NCBI RefSeq assembly: GCF_036962685.1
Contig: NZ_JBALOP010000003.1
Coordinates: 117,656 to 181,655 of the forward strand
Source of the DNA: Ferdinandcohnia sp036962685
GTDB lineage: Bacteria > Bacillota > Bacilli > Bacillales > Bacillaceae_L
DNA: 64,000 nt
Direction: 5' to 3'
The position numbers and the translations under genes were made by a program. Positions within the stretch are counted from its first letter, which is position 1. Each line of letters begins with the position of its first letter. Positions 8,450 to 17,089 of this stretch are shown in pieces. The notes under the pieces were generated by a model. The model worked only from the letters and a program-made list of their open reading frames with translations. It did no database searches and had not been told where the DNA came from.

Positions 8450-9361
8450 ATGTTAACTAAAAGATTGGGAGAATGGTTTGAGGTTACAGTTCCTAAAGAT
8501 TGGGAAAGCAAAACCATTGAAGAAGTTCTTAAAGATGAATGGTCGTTGCCAAAGCAAATGCTTCATCAATTACGTATGGAAAAAGGCGTGAAGTTCAAGG
8601 GGGAGACCAAACCTTGGAACACACCTCTCACACATAATGACAAGCTGCAGGTTCATCTTTTTATAGATGAGGATTTTGGAGTCCAGCCAGAATATGTTCC
8701 AGACCTACAAATTTTATTTGAGGATGACCACCTTTTAATCGCCAACAAACCTTCTGGAATGGACACCCATCCAAATGAAGACGGTCAGCTTGGTACCCTT
8801 GCTAATGCTGTTGCCTATCATTTCCAAGTGCATGGTGTTCAAACAAAAGTACGTCATATCCATCGACTTGATCACGATACAACCGGAGCGGTTATTTTTG
8901 CAAAGCACAAATTAGCTTCAGCTATTTTAGACCGCAGACTGGAAAAACGGGAAATCAAACGAACCTATCTGGCCTTGGTTCACGGAATCATCAAACAGAA
9001 AAAGGGAACAATCGATGCTGCCATTGGTCGAGATCGCCATCATCCAACACGCAGAAGAGTATCCCCGACAGGTCAAAAGGCAATTACGAAATTTAAAGTC
9101 CTTCAAACATTTTCAACTAAAAACATGACTTTAGTTGAGCTTGAGCTTTTAACAGGGCGCACTCATCAAATTCGGATACATATGAGCCATCTAGGCTACC
9201 CGCTCGTTGGGGATACCTTATATGGTGGACAACCAATTGTTCCACGCCAGGCGCTACATGCTGCTCGAATAAGTTTGGAACACCCGTTTACAAATGAAAA
9301 AATTATGTGTGAGGCACCTTTCCTAGATGTCCCACCCATTTTTGAAAATACCACGGTCTAA
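8450..9361 (+). CDS. RluA-family pseudouridine synthase, YhcT-like
   Basis: Converts specific uridines in RNA to pseudouridine. The 303-residue protein has an S4-like N-terminal region and the RluA catalytic domain, with active-site motif HRLDHDTTGAVIFAK near residues 140-154 (catalytic Asp), the later LLTGRTHQIRIHMSHLG motif near residue 232, and GYPLVGDTLYGG. The start is ATG eight bases after AAAGG. It is transcribed away from the YhcU-like gene, as in B. subtilis. The target (23S rRNA or tRNA) is not determined by sequence. Confidence 0.9.
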   Translation: MLTKRLGEWFEVTVPKDWESKTIEEVLKDEWSLPKQMLHQLRMEKGVKFKGETKPWNTPLTHNDKLQVHLFIDEDFGVQPEYVPDLQILFEDDHLLIANKPSGMDTHPNEDGQLGTLANAVAYHFQVHGVQTKVRHIHRLDHDTTGAVIFAKHKLASAILDRRLEKREIKRTYLALVHGIIKQKKGTIDAAIGRDRHHPTRRRVSPTGQKAITKFKVLQTFSTKNMTLVELELLTGRTHQIRIHMSHLGYPLVGDTLYGGQPIVPRQALHAARISLEHPFTNEKIMCEAPFLDVPPIFENTTV

Positions 9362-9416
9362 TTTCACAAAGCTTGGGTCTAGTACACATGCAGGAATTGC
9401 ATTTTTCCTGTATAAT

Positions 9417-9663
9417 TAACTTTATTCAGCAGAATTCCCTTCTTATAAAGTAGGGATGAATAAAAAAATTAAATAATTCGGTTGGGGTTCATACCTTGAC
9501 TGAATAAAGTTAAAGCCTCCGGCGAATGCCACGATTTTTTAAAGGAAATTTTTCGAGCATACGATCAAAAACTAAATACGCCACATCCTGTGGCAACGTC
9601 TTTGTGACCCACATCGTGTGGGCCTAAAAAAATAGGGCACAAATACGCCAATGCGTATTTGAT
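9417..9663. repeat. Dispersed multi-hairpin repeat, copy B
   Basis: Inverted orientation relative to copies A and C. It runs from AACTTTATTCAGCAGAA through GACTGAATAAAGTT, AAAGCCTCCGGCGAATGCC, TTTTTTAAAGGAAAT, GCCACATCCTGTGGC and CCCACATCGTGTGGG to the closing palindrome AAATACGCCAATGCGTATTT. The nested short hairpins are conserved with copy C although the loop bases differ, suggesting selection on structure. It lies between the RluA and TauE/SafE genes and contains no gene. Confidence 0.75.
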
Positions 9664-9698
9664 TAGAAGTAGTAGTGAATAAGGAAAGGAGTTTGCCA

Positions 9699-10571
9699 TT
9701 GCAGGACTTACTTATTTACGTCATCTTGGGTCTTTGTATTGGAGTAATGTCCGGCTTTTTTGGTATTGGCGGTGGATTTATTCTAACGCCAACGCTAATC
9801 CTAATGGGCTTTTCTCCAGTTATCGCGATCGCTACAAGCTTATTGTATACAGTTGCTACCACACTTTCCGGAGTGGGAGCACATTTTCGACTAAAACATA
9901 TTAAATGGGAAACTTCCATTATTATCGGAATAAGTGGGGTTATAGCTACTCAGCTTGCACATCCATTTGTGATTTTCCTTGGACAATACAACCTAGAAAA
10001 TACTGTAATTCCATTGATGTATTTAGCACTTACCTTATATTTTTCAATTTCAATACTTTTAAGCAAATCTCCTACTAAGGAACAACCAACTAAGAAAACA
10101 AAATATTCTTATGTAAAAATTGTGTTAATTGGGCTATTCGCTGGGTTTATTTCGACGGTATTAGGTGTAGGCGGTGGCTTCATTATTGTTCCATTATTAA
10201 TGGGCGTGCTTGCGTTTCAGCCAAAATACGCAGTTGGTACAAGCCTGCTAAGTGTATTCATGATTGTTGTAGCAGGATTTACTACCTATGCATCAACTGT
10301 CCGACTTGATTATGGAGTTATTGGCAGCCTAATTGTTGGTGCACTTATTGGAGGACAGCTTGGCGCAAGAGTTACGAATGTATATGGAGATAAACAGGTT
10401 CGCTTGTTTTTAGCTGGTCTATATATTGCAACTGGAGTGAGTCTCGCATTTAAGCTTTTTCATTTAGACTTTGTCGGTTTGCTCATTCTATTTACCTACT
10501 GCTTATATATGCTTTTACACTTCTTCATTCATACTCTTAAATTCCATCACAAGGAAAAAGAAGCTGGATAA
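9699..10571 (+). CDS. TauE/SafE-family sulfite/sulfonate exporter-like permease
   Basis: Polytopic membrane protein with about eight membrane segments arranged as two similar halves, each with the glycine-rich signature: GFFGIGGGFILTPTL near the N-terminus and VLGVGGGFIIVPLL in the middle. Family members export sulfite, sulfoacetate or related organic anions; the substrate here is not known. A GTG at 9675 opens the frame, but AAAGGAG at 9685-9691 sits seven bases before a TTG at 9699, which is the better start (290 residues). It is a single gene between repeat copy B and a terminator. Confidence 0.85.
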   Translation: MQDLLIYVILGLCIGVMSGFFGIGGGFILTPTLILMGFSPVIAIATSLLYTVATTLSGVGAHFRLKHIKWETSIIIGISGVIATQLAHPFVIFLGQYNLENTVIPLMYLALTLYFSISILLSKSPTKEQPTKKTKYSYVKIVLIGLFAGFISTVLGVGGGFIIVPLLMGVLAFQPKYAVGTSLLSVFMIVVAGFTTYASTVRLDYGVIGSLIVGALIGGQLGARVTNVYGDKQVRLFLAGLYIATGVSLAFKLFHLDFVGLLILFTYCLYMLLHFFIHTLKFHHKEKEAG

Positions 10572-10621
10572 AAAAACTAAGTAGTTCAGTTTTTGTGGAG
10601 AAAAATAGAAATAACAGTATA

Positions 10622-10664
10622 AATAAAGTGCTAAATCGCATTGGGTTTAGCACTTTATTTTTTG
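10622..10664. terminator. Bidirectional rho-independent terminator
   Basis: AAATAAAGTGCTAAA pairs with TTTAGCACTTTATTT; a T-run follows on the plus strand. It is 50 bp after the TauE/SafE gene. Confidence 0.85.
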
Positions 10665-10734
10665 TTGGTGTAACGAAAATAGTATGTGTTTTGAACTGAA
10701 ATTAACTTATGAAATCACATTATCATTAACAGTG

Positions 10735-10752
10735 TGACAATAACTATTGTCA
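10735..10752. promoter_or_regulatory. Perfect palindrome, possible operator
   Basis: TGACAATA-AC-TATTGTCA is an 18-bp perfect inverted repeat about 180 bp upstream of a small membrane-peptide gene. No regulator gene adjoins it. The cognate protein is unknown. Confidence 0.4.
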
Positions 10753-10933
10753 ACGTACTAATTGTAATGCGAATTGGGGTGCTATTTGGTATGTTAATTA
10801 ATAATTATCGGAGGAAAATTCAGAACTTGGTGAGAAATAAGATATAATTAGAATAGAACTTGTAAAATAACTAATTATTCTAAATAGACGTGTTGTTGTT
10901 AAATTAAAATTTAAGCGAAAGGATGATAAGCAT

Positions 10934-11104
10934 ATGTATATGACTATTTTTATCATTGCATCCGCATTGGTGTGGATTGCAGCAATATACGAACTAATTA
11001 AACCTTCAGAAAAACAAAATAACAAAATAATAATAACCTTAACTACTTTTGGTACTTTATCGACATTATTTATAATTGTTTCATTTTTCAAAGGTTTATT
11101 TTAA
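10934..11104 (+). CDS. Small two-span membrane protein (56 aa)
   Basis: An ATG ten bases after AAAGGATG opens a 56-codon frame. Two hydrophobic stretches (about residues 2-20 and 32-52) flank a short charged segment ELIKPSEKQNNK, the typical look of a small two-helix membrane protein. I do not recognise the family. An 18-bp palindrome lies upstream and a cluster of hairpins ending in a terminator lies downstream, so it appears to be its own transcription unit. Confidence 0.6.
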   Translation: MYMTIFIIASALVWIAAIYELIKPSEKQNNKIIITLTTFGTLSTLFIIVSFFKGLF

Positions 11105-11151
11105 AAGAATCCGTTTCTTTCGTTGAAGAAAAAAATACGAATATATGAAAA

Positions 11152-11220
11152 ACGCTTGGAATAATTCCAAGCGTCAGACTGTAGACAAACTCGAAAAATT
11201 TCGAGTTTGCCTACAGTCTG
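11152..11220. repeat. Two adjacent perfect hairpins
   Basis: Hairpin 1 is ACGCTTGGAA-TAA-TTCCAAGCGT (11152-11174). Hairpin 2 (11175-11220) has arms CAGACTGTAG and CTACAGTCTG enclosing CAAACTCGAAA/TTTCGAGTTTG, about 21 bp of stem. Neither has its own T-run. They sit directly before the terminator at 11221. Confidence 0.7.
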
Positions 11221-11253
11221 CAACATCCTCTTGTATAGAGAATGTTGTTTTTT
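11221..11253 (+). terminator. Rho-independent terminator
   Basis: CAACAT/ATGTTG stem followed by six T; the third of three consecutive hairpins between the small membrane-protein gene and pepV. Confidence 0.75.
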
Positions 11254-11294
11254 GCTATAATTTAAGCAACGAAAAATCTGTTTGAGGTGACATG

Positions 11295-12701
11295 ATGAAC
11301 TTTTATGATGAAGTATTGAAGAGAAAAGATGACCTGCTCCACGATCTCCAAACCATTTTAAAGATTGAAAGTGTGAAGGACCTAGAAAGCGCAACCAAAA
11401 AACGTCCAATGGGAGATAAAATTGGTGAAGCATTGGAAACCATGCTTTCGATTACAGAGTTTGCTGGATTTAAGACAACAAATATTGATGGAATGGTGGG
11501 GTATGCAGAATATGCCCCTGCTAAAGCAGAAGATTACATTGGAATCCTTTGTCACTTGGATGTTGTTCCTGCAACCGGCGATTGGGTGTCACCACCATTT
11601 GAACCAACGATTCGAGATGGAAAAATGTATGCAAGAGGTGCCATTGATGATAAAGGCCCAACGATAGCTGCCTATTATGGACTTAAAATCGTGAAAGAGC
11701 TTGGCCTCCCTTTAAAACATAATATACGCATCATCTTTGGAACCGATGAAGAAAGTGGCATGAGCTGTATGAAAAAATATGTTGAGGTCGAAAAAGCGCC
11801 ATTAGCTGGCTTTGCACCTGATGCGGATTTTCCTATCATTCATGCTGAAAAAGGACAAATCAATGTAAAGCTAGGACTACAAAATGTCACAAACAGTGAA
11901 GATGGAGATCTATCTCTCCTCTCCTTTGTTTCAGGTGAAAAAGGAAATATGGTGCCAGATGTAGCCGAAGCCGTTATTAACGGCCAAAACGATACTCTCG
12001 TTCAGCAATTTTTGAAATATTGTAAGGAAAAAGGAGTCGTCTATTCCTATTCACAGGATGGAAACCAAACAATGCTCAAGTTAGTCGGGACTTCAGCCCA
12101 TGGGATGGAGCCTCATAAAGGGGTTAATGCTGCACTTCATTTAGCTTCATTTCTACAGCAATATTCGTTTGAAGAAAGCGCTAATCATTACATACAATTT
12201 ATCTACAAAACGCTCTATAACCAATTTAAAGGTGAAGGTTTAGGAATTGATTTTTCAGATGAGATTACGGGTCCACTTACCGTGAATGCTGGAATCTTTA
12301 CATTTAAGAAGGATGTAATTGCTGAGATTCACTTAAATATTCGTTGCCCGGTTGAGACAAATTACGAAAATACAATCGAACAATTAACGAAAATTATAGA
12401 ATCCTATAGCTTTAAGGTCACTTCCCTTGCTAGTAAGGAACCACACCATGTTCCAAAGGATTCTCCAATGATTCAGACCCTACAGGAGGTGTATGAAGCA
12501 GAAACAGGTGACGAACCTACGCTTTTAACAACTGGTGGCGCTACATATGCACGCTTTATGAAAAATGGGGTTGCCTTTGGAGCTGTATTCCCAGATAAAC
12601 CAATGACCGCTCACCAAAAGAACGAGTACATTGAAATCGATGACTTATTAAAAGCAACCGCTATTTACGCACACGCAATTTATCGATTGGGTAACTTGTA
12701 A
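11295..12701 (+). CDS. pepV: M20-family dipeptidase PepV
   Basis: Cytosolic zinc dipeptidase hydrolysing dipeptides with varied N-terminal residues. The 468-residue protein has the M20 metal ligands in order: CHLDVVP (His near 87), GAIDDKGP (bridging Asp near 119), FGTDEESG (Glu pair near 153) and, after the inserted lid/dimerisation domain, the C-terminal HQKNEYIEID histidine. Length matches PepV of lactic bacteria and Bacillus (about 465-470). Two ATGs three bases apart occur at 11292 and 11295; GAGG spacing favours the second. The preceding hairpins and the following terminator make it monocistronic. Confidence 0.93.
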   Translation: MNFYDEVLKRKDDLLHDLQTILKIESVKDLESATKKRPMGDKIGEALETMLSITEFAGFKTTNIDGMVGYAEYAPAKAEDYIGILCHLDVVPATGDWVSPPFEPTIRDGKMYARGAIDDKGPTIAAYYGLKIVKELGLPLKHNIRIIFGTDEESGMSCMKKYVEVEKAPLAGFAPDADFPIIHAEKGQINVKLGLQNVTNSEDGDLSLLSFVSGEKGNMVPDVAEAVINGQNDTLVQQFLKYCKEKGVVYSYSQDGNQTMLKLVGTSAHGMEPHKGVNAALHLASFLQQYSFEESANHYIQFIYKTLYNQFKGEGLGIDFSDEITGPLTVNAGIFTFKKDVIAEIHLNIRCPVETNYENTIEQLTKIIESYSFKVTSLASKEPHHVPKDSPMIQTLQEVYEAETGDEPTLLTTGGATYARFMKNGVAFGAVFPDKPMTAHQKNEYIEIDDLLKATAIYAHAIYRLGNL

Positions 12702-12710
12702 ATTATAAAA

Positions 12711-12757
12711 AAAGAGGTGTCATCCTTATTAACATATAGGTTGATACCTCTTTTTTG
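12711..12757. terminator. Bidirectional rho-independent terminator of pepV
   Basis: AAAGAGGTGTCA pairs with TGATACCTCTTT, with a T-run on the plus strand. Confidence 0.85.
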
Positions 12758-12836
12758 TTTTCTCCATGATTGTCCATTACCGATTCTGCATTCCTTCATA
12801 AAATACAGTAACTTTCATATGAAGGAGGTGTTATTT

Positions 12837-12938
12837 ATGAGCTATGATGGAGGCGGACGCAACAACAACAACTTTGTGTTAATCGTGGTTCTGTTTATCC
12901 TATTAGTCATTGTAGGAGCTTCTTTTATGGGCTACTAG
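12837..12938 (+). CDS. YjcZ-family spore-associated peptide (33 aa)
   Basis: A 33-residue peptide behind a textbook AAGGAGGTG ribosome site. It has a glycine/asparagine-rich head (SYDGGGRNNNN) followed by one hydrophobic helix ending ASFMGY. This arrangement is characteristic of the short YjcZ/YtrH-like spore proteins of Bacillaceae, many of which are made in the mother cell during sporulation. It is single-gene and followed by a strong terminator. Its presence supports an endospore-forming host. The exact role is unknown. Confidence 0.85.
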   Translation: MSYDGGGRNNNNFVLIVVLFILLVIVGASFMGY

Positions 12939-12990
12939 TCCATATGTTTTAAACGCATCCACCGCGTATCCCTATAATATCTCCTCTTTA

Positions 12991-13031
12991 AGGTGTTTCA
13001 GAGGCGGAAACCTCTGAGACACCTTTTTTTA
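12991..13031 (+). terminator. Strong rho-independent terminator
   Basis: A 14-bp stem AGGTGTTTCAGAGG/CCTCTGAGACACCT followed by T7. It ends within the stop codon region of the convergent hydrolase gene. Confidence 0.9.
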
Positions 13032-13961
13032 TAAGTGCATATCTAGCCAATTGATAACATCTTTGAAAACTTCCTCTTTATTAAGTTCATTTAAGATTTC
13101 ATGCCGGCTATTTTCATATAGTTGGACCGTTACATCCTTGATTCCTATTTTTTTGTACATATCAGCAGCTTGGAGTACTCCTTTTGAATAGTTACCGACA
13201 GGGTCTTTATCCCCAGCTAAAAAGTACAACGGTAATCTTTTCGGAATATTTTCATTTGCGCTATGGTTATTTACTTTTGCTACTCCCCCAACAAGGTCAT
13301 AGAAGAAGCCAGCCGTGAAAATTCCACCACAAAGAGGATCCTGAATATACTTGTCTACTTCTTTGTCATCCCTTGAAAGCCAATCAAATTCAGTTCGATT
13401 TGGACTGAAGGCTTTATTGTAGCTACCAAACGTAAGCTTGTTCATAAGCGGACTCTCGGTTGTCTTTCCTTTCCGCTTCATTTCAAGCTTGGCAATTCCA
13501 ATTCCAACTTTTCCAATGAGACCTGGGTCTCCACCGGTTCCTGATAAAATGACACCCGCTAATTGATCACCATGTGTTTGTATGTATCTTCGCGTTAAAA
13601 AGGAGCCCATGCTATGTCCGAATAGAAAAATCGGTAGATTGGGATAATCTTTTTTGATCAAATCTGTTAGCTGAAGCATATCTTCAACCACTTGCTCAAA
13701 CCCATTTTCCTCCGCAAAAAATCCTAATAGTTTTGCGTTTGAGCCTGTTTTTCCATGCCCGCGATGGTCATTTCCATATACGATGTAGCCTTCTTCGATG
13801 AGTACCTTTGCAAATAAATCATAACGTTCAATATGCTCTGCCATGCCATGGGCAATTTGAATAATTCCTTTTGGATGTGTGTTACTTTCACCCTCCCACT
13901 TTTTACAAAATATCGTGACACCATCATCAGTTAAAAATGTAAAATCCGTACTCGTCATCAC
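13029..13961 (-). CDS. Alpha/beta hydrolase, lysophospholipase/monoacylglycerol-lipase type
   Basis: A 310-residue serine hydrolase of the Hydrolase_4 family. The oxyanion motif is IAHGMAEH near residue 38, the nucleophile elbow is FGHSMGSFL near residue 118, the acid is in LAGDKDPVG near residue 253, and the catalytic His is in SRHEILNE near residue 288. There is no signal peptide, so it is cytosolic. Related proteins hydrolyse lysophospholipids or monoglycerides; the substrate is not proven. It starts ATG at 13961 behind AGGAGGCC and is convergent with the YjcZ-type gene. Confidence 0.85.
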   Translation of the reverse strand: MMTSTDFTFLTDDGVTIFCKKWEGESNTHPKGIIQIAHGMAEHIERYDLFAKVLIEEGYIVYGNDHRGHGKTGSNAKLLGFFAEENGFEQVVEDMLQLTDLIKKDYPNLPIFLFGHSMGSFLTRRYIQTHGDQLAGVILSGTGGDPGLIGKVGIGIAKLEMKRKGKTTESPLMNKLTFGSYNKAFSPNRTEFDWLSRDDKEVDKYIQDPLCGGIFTAGFFYDLVGGVAKVNNHSANENIPKRLPLYFLAGDKDPVGNYSKGVLQAADMYKKIGIKDVTVQLYENSRHEILNELNKEEVFKDVINWLDMHL

Positions 13962-14114
13962 CGTGGCCTCCTTTTACGTCTATTATATTCTGATTATTAC
14001 AATATAGATATGAAAAGGTATTCACTATTTTCAGTCAATGCCTTTCGTGTTTCCATTTTTTATGCATATAATAGAAGTAGTATGTTAGAAAAATAGATGA
14101 GGGGAATGAACAAA

Positions 14115-14555
14115 ATGAGTTCTTTTATAGTGAAAGGCACCTGGACCGGAAATAGAAATGGAGAGGGTACGATTACCACAGATGGATTGGAAACAGCAGT
14201 CTCTGCTCCAAAGCAGCTTGACGGACCTGGAATTGGCGCAAATCCTGAAGAATTGTTAATTGCTGCCGCCACAAATTGCTATATGCTTACCCTTGCTGCC
14301 ATCTTGTCAAATCGTGATCTTGAATACACTCATCTTGAGGTTGAAACTGAAGGAACCGTTGGCAAGGATGGAAAGCGCTTAGTCTTTGAAAAAATTGTTC
14401 ATAAACCAGTTATTTTTGTAAATCAAGCCGATGAAGAACTTCAAGAAAAATTGATTCAACTTGCGCACCGTGCAGAAAAAGCCTGTTTTATCTCGCAAAC
14501 GCTCAAAGGCAATGTTGAGATTACGGCTGAACCGGTTGTACAAGTGGTTGGATAA
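14115..14555 (+). CDS. OsmC-family peroxiredoxin-like protein
   Basis: A 146-residue protein with the two conserved redox cysteines of the OsmC/Ohr fold, ATNCYMLTL (Cys55) and KACFISQTL (Cys124). Family members reduce organic hydroperoxides with thiols; the short form here resembles the Gram-positive OsmC subfamily. Starts at 14097 and 14106 are in frame, but AGGGGA lies too close to them; 14115 has ten bases of spacing. A TATAAT box is at 14067-14072. It is a single gene with a terminator following. Confidence 0.85.
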   Translation: MSSFIVKGTWTGNRNGEGTITTDGLETAVSAPKQLDGPGIGANPEELLIAAATNCYMLTLAAILSNRDLEYTHLEVETEGTVGKDGKRLVFEKIVHKPVIFVNQADEELQEKLIQLAHRAEKACFISQTLKGNVEITAEPVVQVVG

Positions 14556-14570
14556 AAGTATTTCAGATTA

Positions 14571-14607
14571 CCTCTTGTAGGGGAATTCCTTGCGAGAGGG
14601 ATTTTTT
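14571..14607 (+). terminator. Probable rho-independent terminator of the OsmC gene
   Basis: CCTCT...AGAGG stem with a GAATTCC centre, followed by GATTTTTT. Confidence 0.6.
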
Positions 14608-14633
14608 ATGTGTCTGGGCAAAATTAAGCTAAT

Positions 14634-14715
14634 GGCAGTATTTCTTGGATAGTGACAGTATTTCTTGGATAGTGACAGTATTTCTCAGATAGCGACAGTA
14701 TTACCTTGATTAGTG
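14634..14715. repeat. 20-bp tandem repeat, about four copies
   Basis: The unit GACAGTATTTCTTGGATAGT repeats with an exact 20-bp period, with the last copies diverging (CTCAGATAGC, ACCTTGATTAGT). It is intergenic between convergent OsmC and ketopantoate-reductase-like genes, and has no coding potential. Confidence 0.85.
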
Positions 14716-14748
14716 ACATTATTTTGGCTTTCGAACGTATAAAAGATG

Positions 14749-14776
14749 AAAGGCAGTGCGTCCACACACTACCTTT
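14749..14776 (-). terminator. Weak terminator-like hairpin
   Basis: AAAGGCAGTG/CACTACCTTT stem next to the stop of the 14785-15702 gene; the T-run on the minus strand is interrupted. Confidence 0.4.
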
Positions 14777-14784
14777 CTCTCAAA

Positions 14785-15702
14785 TTATCTCCTTAGTGCC
14801 TGATAAACTTTTAAGTTTGAATAAATAACCTCTAAAAATGGAGTTTCAATTCCTTTTTCCTGGGCAATTATATATAAATAGCCTTGTAATTGATCAGCCT
14901 CAATATCTAAACCTTTTTCCATATCACGCTGCATCGAAGATTTCATTTCAAATGTCATTTGGTTCGTTGTTTTTACATGTTTTTCCTCAATATCTTCATC
15001 AATTGGTGCACCGAGCATCCTCATCACAGAACCAATTTCTTTAAATAGGCTTAAAATAAGCTTTTGCCCATTCTGCTCTTCACGGATTGGACCAATCGGT
15101 GATCTCATTAGAGTTGTCACACCTGAAAATCCGGTGATGAACATGTATTTATGCCACATTTCCCGTATGATATTGTCACTTAATTGAATATTTGTTTTTG
15201 TACCAGACATAGTATCTGCTAATGTTGAAATACGCTCTGTTCTTTCCCCCGAAAATTCTCCAAATAATAAGCGGTGGTTAGGGCTTGTCTGAACAATTTT
15301 CCCTTCATCATTCAGGGTTGACTCGATAAAACATAATCCACCTATTACATTTTCTGGATTAAACTTAGACCTTAATACATCCACATGACTATAGCCGTTT
15401 AATAACGGAAGAATCATCGTGTCTTCGCTCACATATGGTTCAATACTATGTAAAGCACCTTCAAGATGATATTGTTTTGTAGAAAGAATAATTACATCAA
15501 ATGGACCAGCTTCTTCACCTGACTTGATTGTCTTCGGCATGAGTGTCACATTTCCATGGATACTCTCAATTTGAAGTCCACGTTCCTGTAATTGTTTTTG
15601 TCTATTTTCGCGGACTAAGAAGGTTACATCTTCTCCCTTTTCAAGAAGTCTTCCTCCAAAATAACCGCCAACTGCGCCTGCACCTACAACTAGTATTCTC
15701 AA
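14785..15702 (-). CDS. 2-dehydropantoate 2-reductase family (PanE/ApbA)
   Basis: A 305-residue NADP-dependent reductase of the ketopantoate-reductase family. The N-terminal Rossmann motif is VVGAGAVGGYFGG (residues 5-17), the catalytic Lys lies in the WHKYMF segment near residue 188, and a C-terminal helical ApbA_C domain follows. True PanE makes pantoate for CoA; Bacillus genomes often carry a second paralogue (YkpB-like), and no panBCD genes adjoin this one, so the substrate is uncertain. The start is TTG at 15702 after AAGGGG. It is transcribed after the VanW gene but separated from it by a terminator. Confidence 0.8.
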   Translation of the reverse strand: MRILVVGAGAVGGYFGGRLLEKGEDVTFLVRENRQKQLQERGLQIESIHGNVTLMPKTIKSGEEAGPFDVIILSTKQYHLEGALHSIEPYVSEDTMILPLLNGYSHVDVLRSKFNPENVIGGLCFIESTLNDEGKIVQTSPNHRLLFGEFSGERTERISTLADTMSGTKTNIQLSDNIIREMWHKYMFITGFSGVTTLMRSPIGPIREEQNGQKLILSLFKEIGSVMRMLGAPIDEDIEEKHVKTTNQMTFEMKSSMQRDMEKGLDIEADQLQGYLYIIAQEKGIETPFLEVIYSNLKVYQALRR

Positions 15703-15745
15703 AGCCTTGCAACCCCTTTCATTTTGAAACTATCAATATTATATC

Positions 15746-15773
15746 AAAAAAAGGCCAGCTGCGCTGACCTCCT
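15746..15773 (-). terminator. Rho-independent terminator of the VanW gene
   Basis: GGTCAGC/GCTGGCC stem, then seven T on the minus strand. Confidence 0.85.
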
Positions 15774-15782
15774 AACGACAAT

Positions 15783-16709
15783 CTAATTAGATACATAATT
15801 TGCTGCGGAACGAACTTCGACTTGAATCGAACTAGCGGTTACAATTGTTTTCAAAACAACCGGATATGGACGATTATTCGCAAATTTAAAGTCCAAATAT
15901 GGGTAAGCAACTGTTGCATCGTGCCCGAGTGGAACATATCCAACAGGTTTTGAATGATGGTGAAGCTCAGTGATTTCAAGGCCCGCCTTTGCAACTGCAT
16001 TATAAAGAGTACTTGAAGTTTGGCATATTCCTCCCCCATACCCAGGGACAAACTCCTTATTAATAATGACAGTCGCTAGCGCATATCCATTTTCCTTGGA
16101 CCCATTTCCAACCACATTGTTAAAAGAAAAATGATCCCCAGGTCCTAACACAACATCGTTAACTTCAGTTGCTGACTTTGAAATATTAAAGTTTCTTCCG
16201 GTTACAGATGGATTGAAATAGGTTGTAAAGCTTCCAAGGACAACTTCATTAATGCCCTGAACTTGATCCTGTGTCACATTTGGATTGGTTTCCTCAATCG
16301 GCAGAACGACCTGTTTATTAAAAATGGAATTATCTAGTATTCTAGTAACTAGCTCAGCTTCTTTTAATATCATTCGGCTTTCCCCGCCCTGTAATTCTCC
16401 ACTACTGCTTAGTTTTACTGGTTTCATAGGACGGTCTATTGTAGCAGCTAAGTCACTAGCTAATTGTGTAGCTTTCGCTTTTAATTCTTCTTCATTTTGG
16501 AACTCATCTCTATTCAGAACTTCGACGACACTATTATCACGAGGATCAATAATGGAAATTTCACGTGTGTCAAGTACTTGCTTTGTTTCAATCGTTTCAA
16601 TAGGTGAAACTTGATGAAGCTCCACGCTCACTGGTTCTTTTTTCTCGATGAGACTGCACCCACTCATTAATAAAACACCTAATAATAATGGTAATGTTGT
16701 TTTCTTCAA
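15783..16709 (-). CDS. VanW-family lipoprotein
   Basis: A 308-residue exported protein with a lipobox LLMSGCS (Cys18), so membrane-anchored outside the cell. After a charged linker (residues 25-150) comes a VanW domain: GPGDHFSFNNVVG, then YGGGICQTSSTLYNA with the invariant Cys, HHHSKPVGYVP and the closing DFKFANNRPYP. VanW proteins accompany some vancomycin-resistance operons but the domain is common in sporulating Firmicutes and its reaction is unknown. It is monocistronic with a terminator after it. No van genes are nearby, so a resistance role is not implied. Confidence 0.85.
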   Translation of the reverse strand: MKKTTLPLLLGVLLMSGCSLIEKKEPVSVELHQVSPIETIETKQVLDTREISIIDPRDNSVVEVLNRDEFQNEEELKAKATQLASDLAATIDRPMKPVKLSSSGELQGGESRMILKEAELVTRILDNSIFNKQVVLPIEETNPNVTQDQVQGINEVVLGSFTTYFNPSVTGRNFNISKSATEVNDVVLGPGDHFSFNNVVGNGSKENGYALATVIINKEFVPGYGGGICQTSSTLYNAVAKAGLEITELHHHSKPVGYVPLGHDATVAYPYLDFKFANNRPYPVVLKTIVTASSIQVEVRSAANYVSN

Positions 16710-17049
16710 TTAACTCTCTCCCAATGTTTAATTGTCTTTGTTTCTTTTAGTGGACAATGTTACAAATATTAAAAATGGTTAACAAAAGAACTCACATAGG
16801 AATTTTATTTATGAAAACAGAATATATTCCTATTTGCTTCAAGTTCTTTAATTGCCTTCTCATACATGGGATATAGACTAAGATGATTGGAGGATAGAAG
16901 CGATTGTATAGTGAATGTAGAAGTTTTACGAAAGATGAAGGAAACCTTTTTCACCTCATTAGACGCGAGATAGCTTGTATATGTTACTATTTTTTGTAAT
17001 ATTTGTCATATTTTTATTATACATTCTTTATAAAGAACGAATCAACTAA
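16710..17049. other. Intergenic region with no recognised element
   Basis: About 340 bp of AT-rich DNA between the VanW gene start and the proC terminator. It should hold the VanW promoter on the minus strand, but no clear box, hairpin or ribosome-site-led ORF was found. Confidence 0.6.
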
Positions 17050-17085
17050 AAAAACTGCAATCAACCAACAATTGATTGCAGTTTT
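17050..17085. terminator. Bidirectional terminator downstream of proC
   Basis: AAAACTGCAATCAA/TTGATTGCAGTTTT, a 14-bp perfect stem just beyond the proC stop. Confidence 0.9.
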
Positions 17086-17089
17086 TGTG

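Noticed and set aside
10798..11091. A 97-codon minus-strand frame
   Set aside because: Antisense to the 56-aa gene, which has the ribosome site; the minus frame has none and is rich in Ile/Phe by chance from AT-rich DNA.
15783..16709. Vancomycin-resistance gene
   Set aside because: VanW domain only; no vanA/H/X/R/S genes around, and VanW-domain lipoproteins are common in sporulating bacteria.
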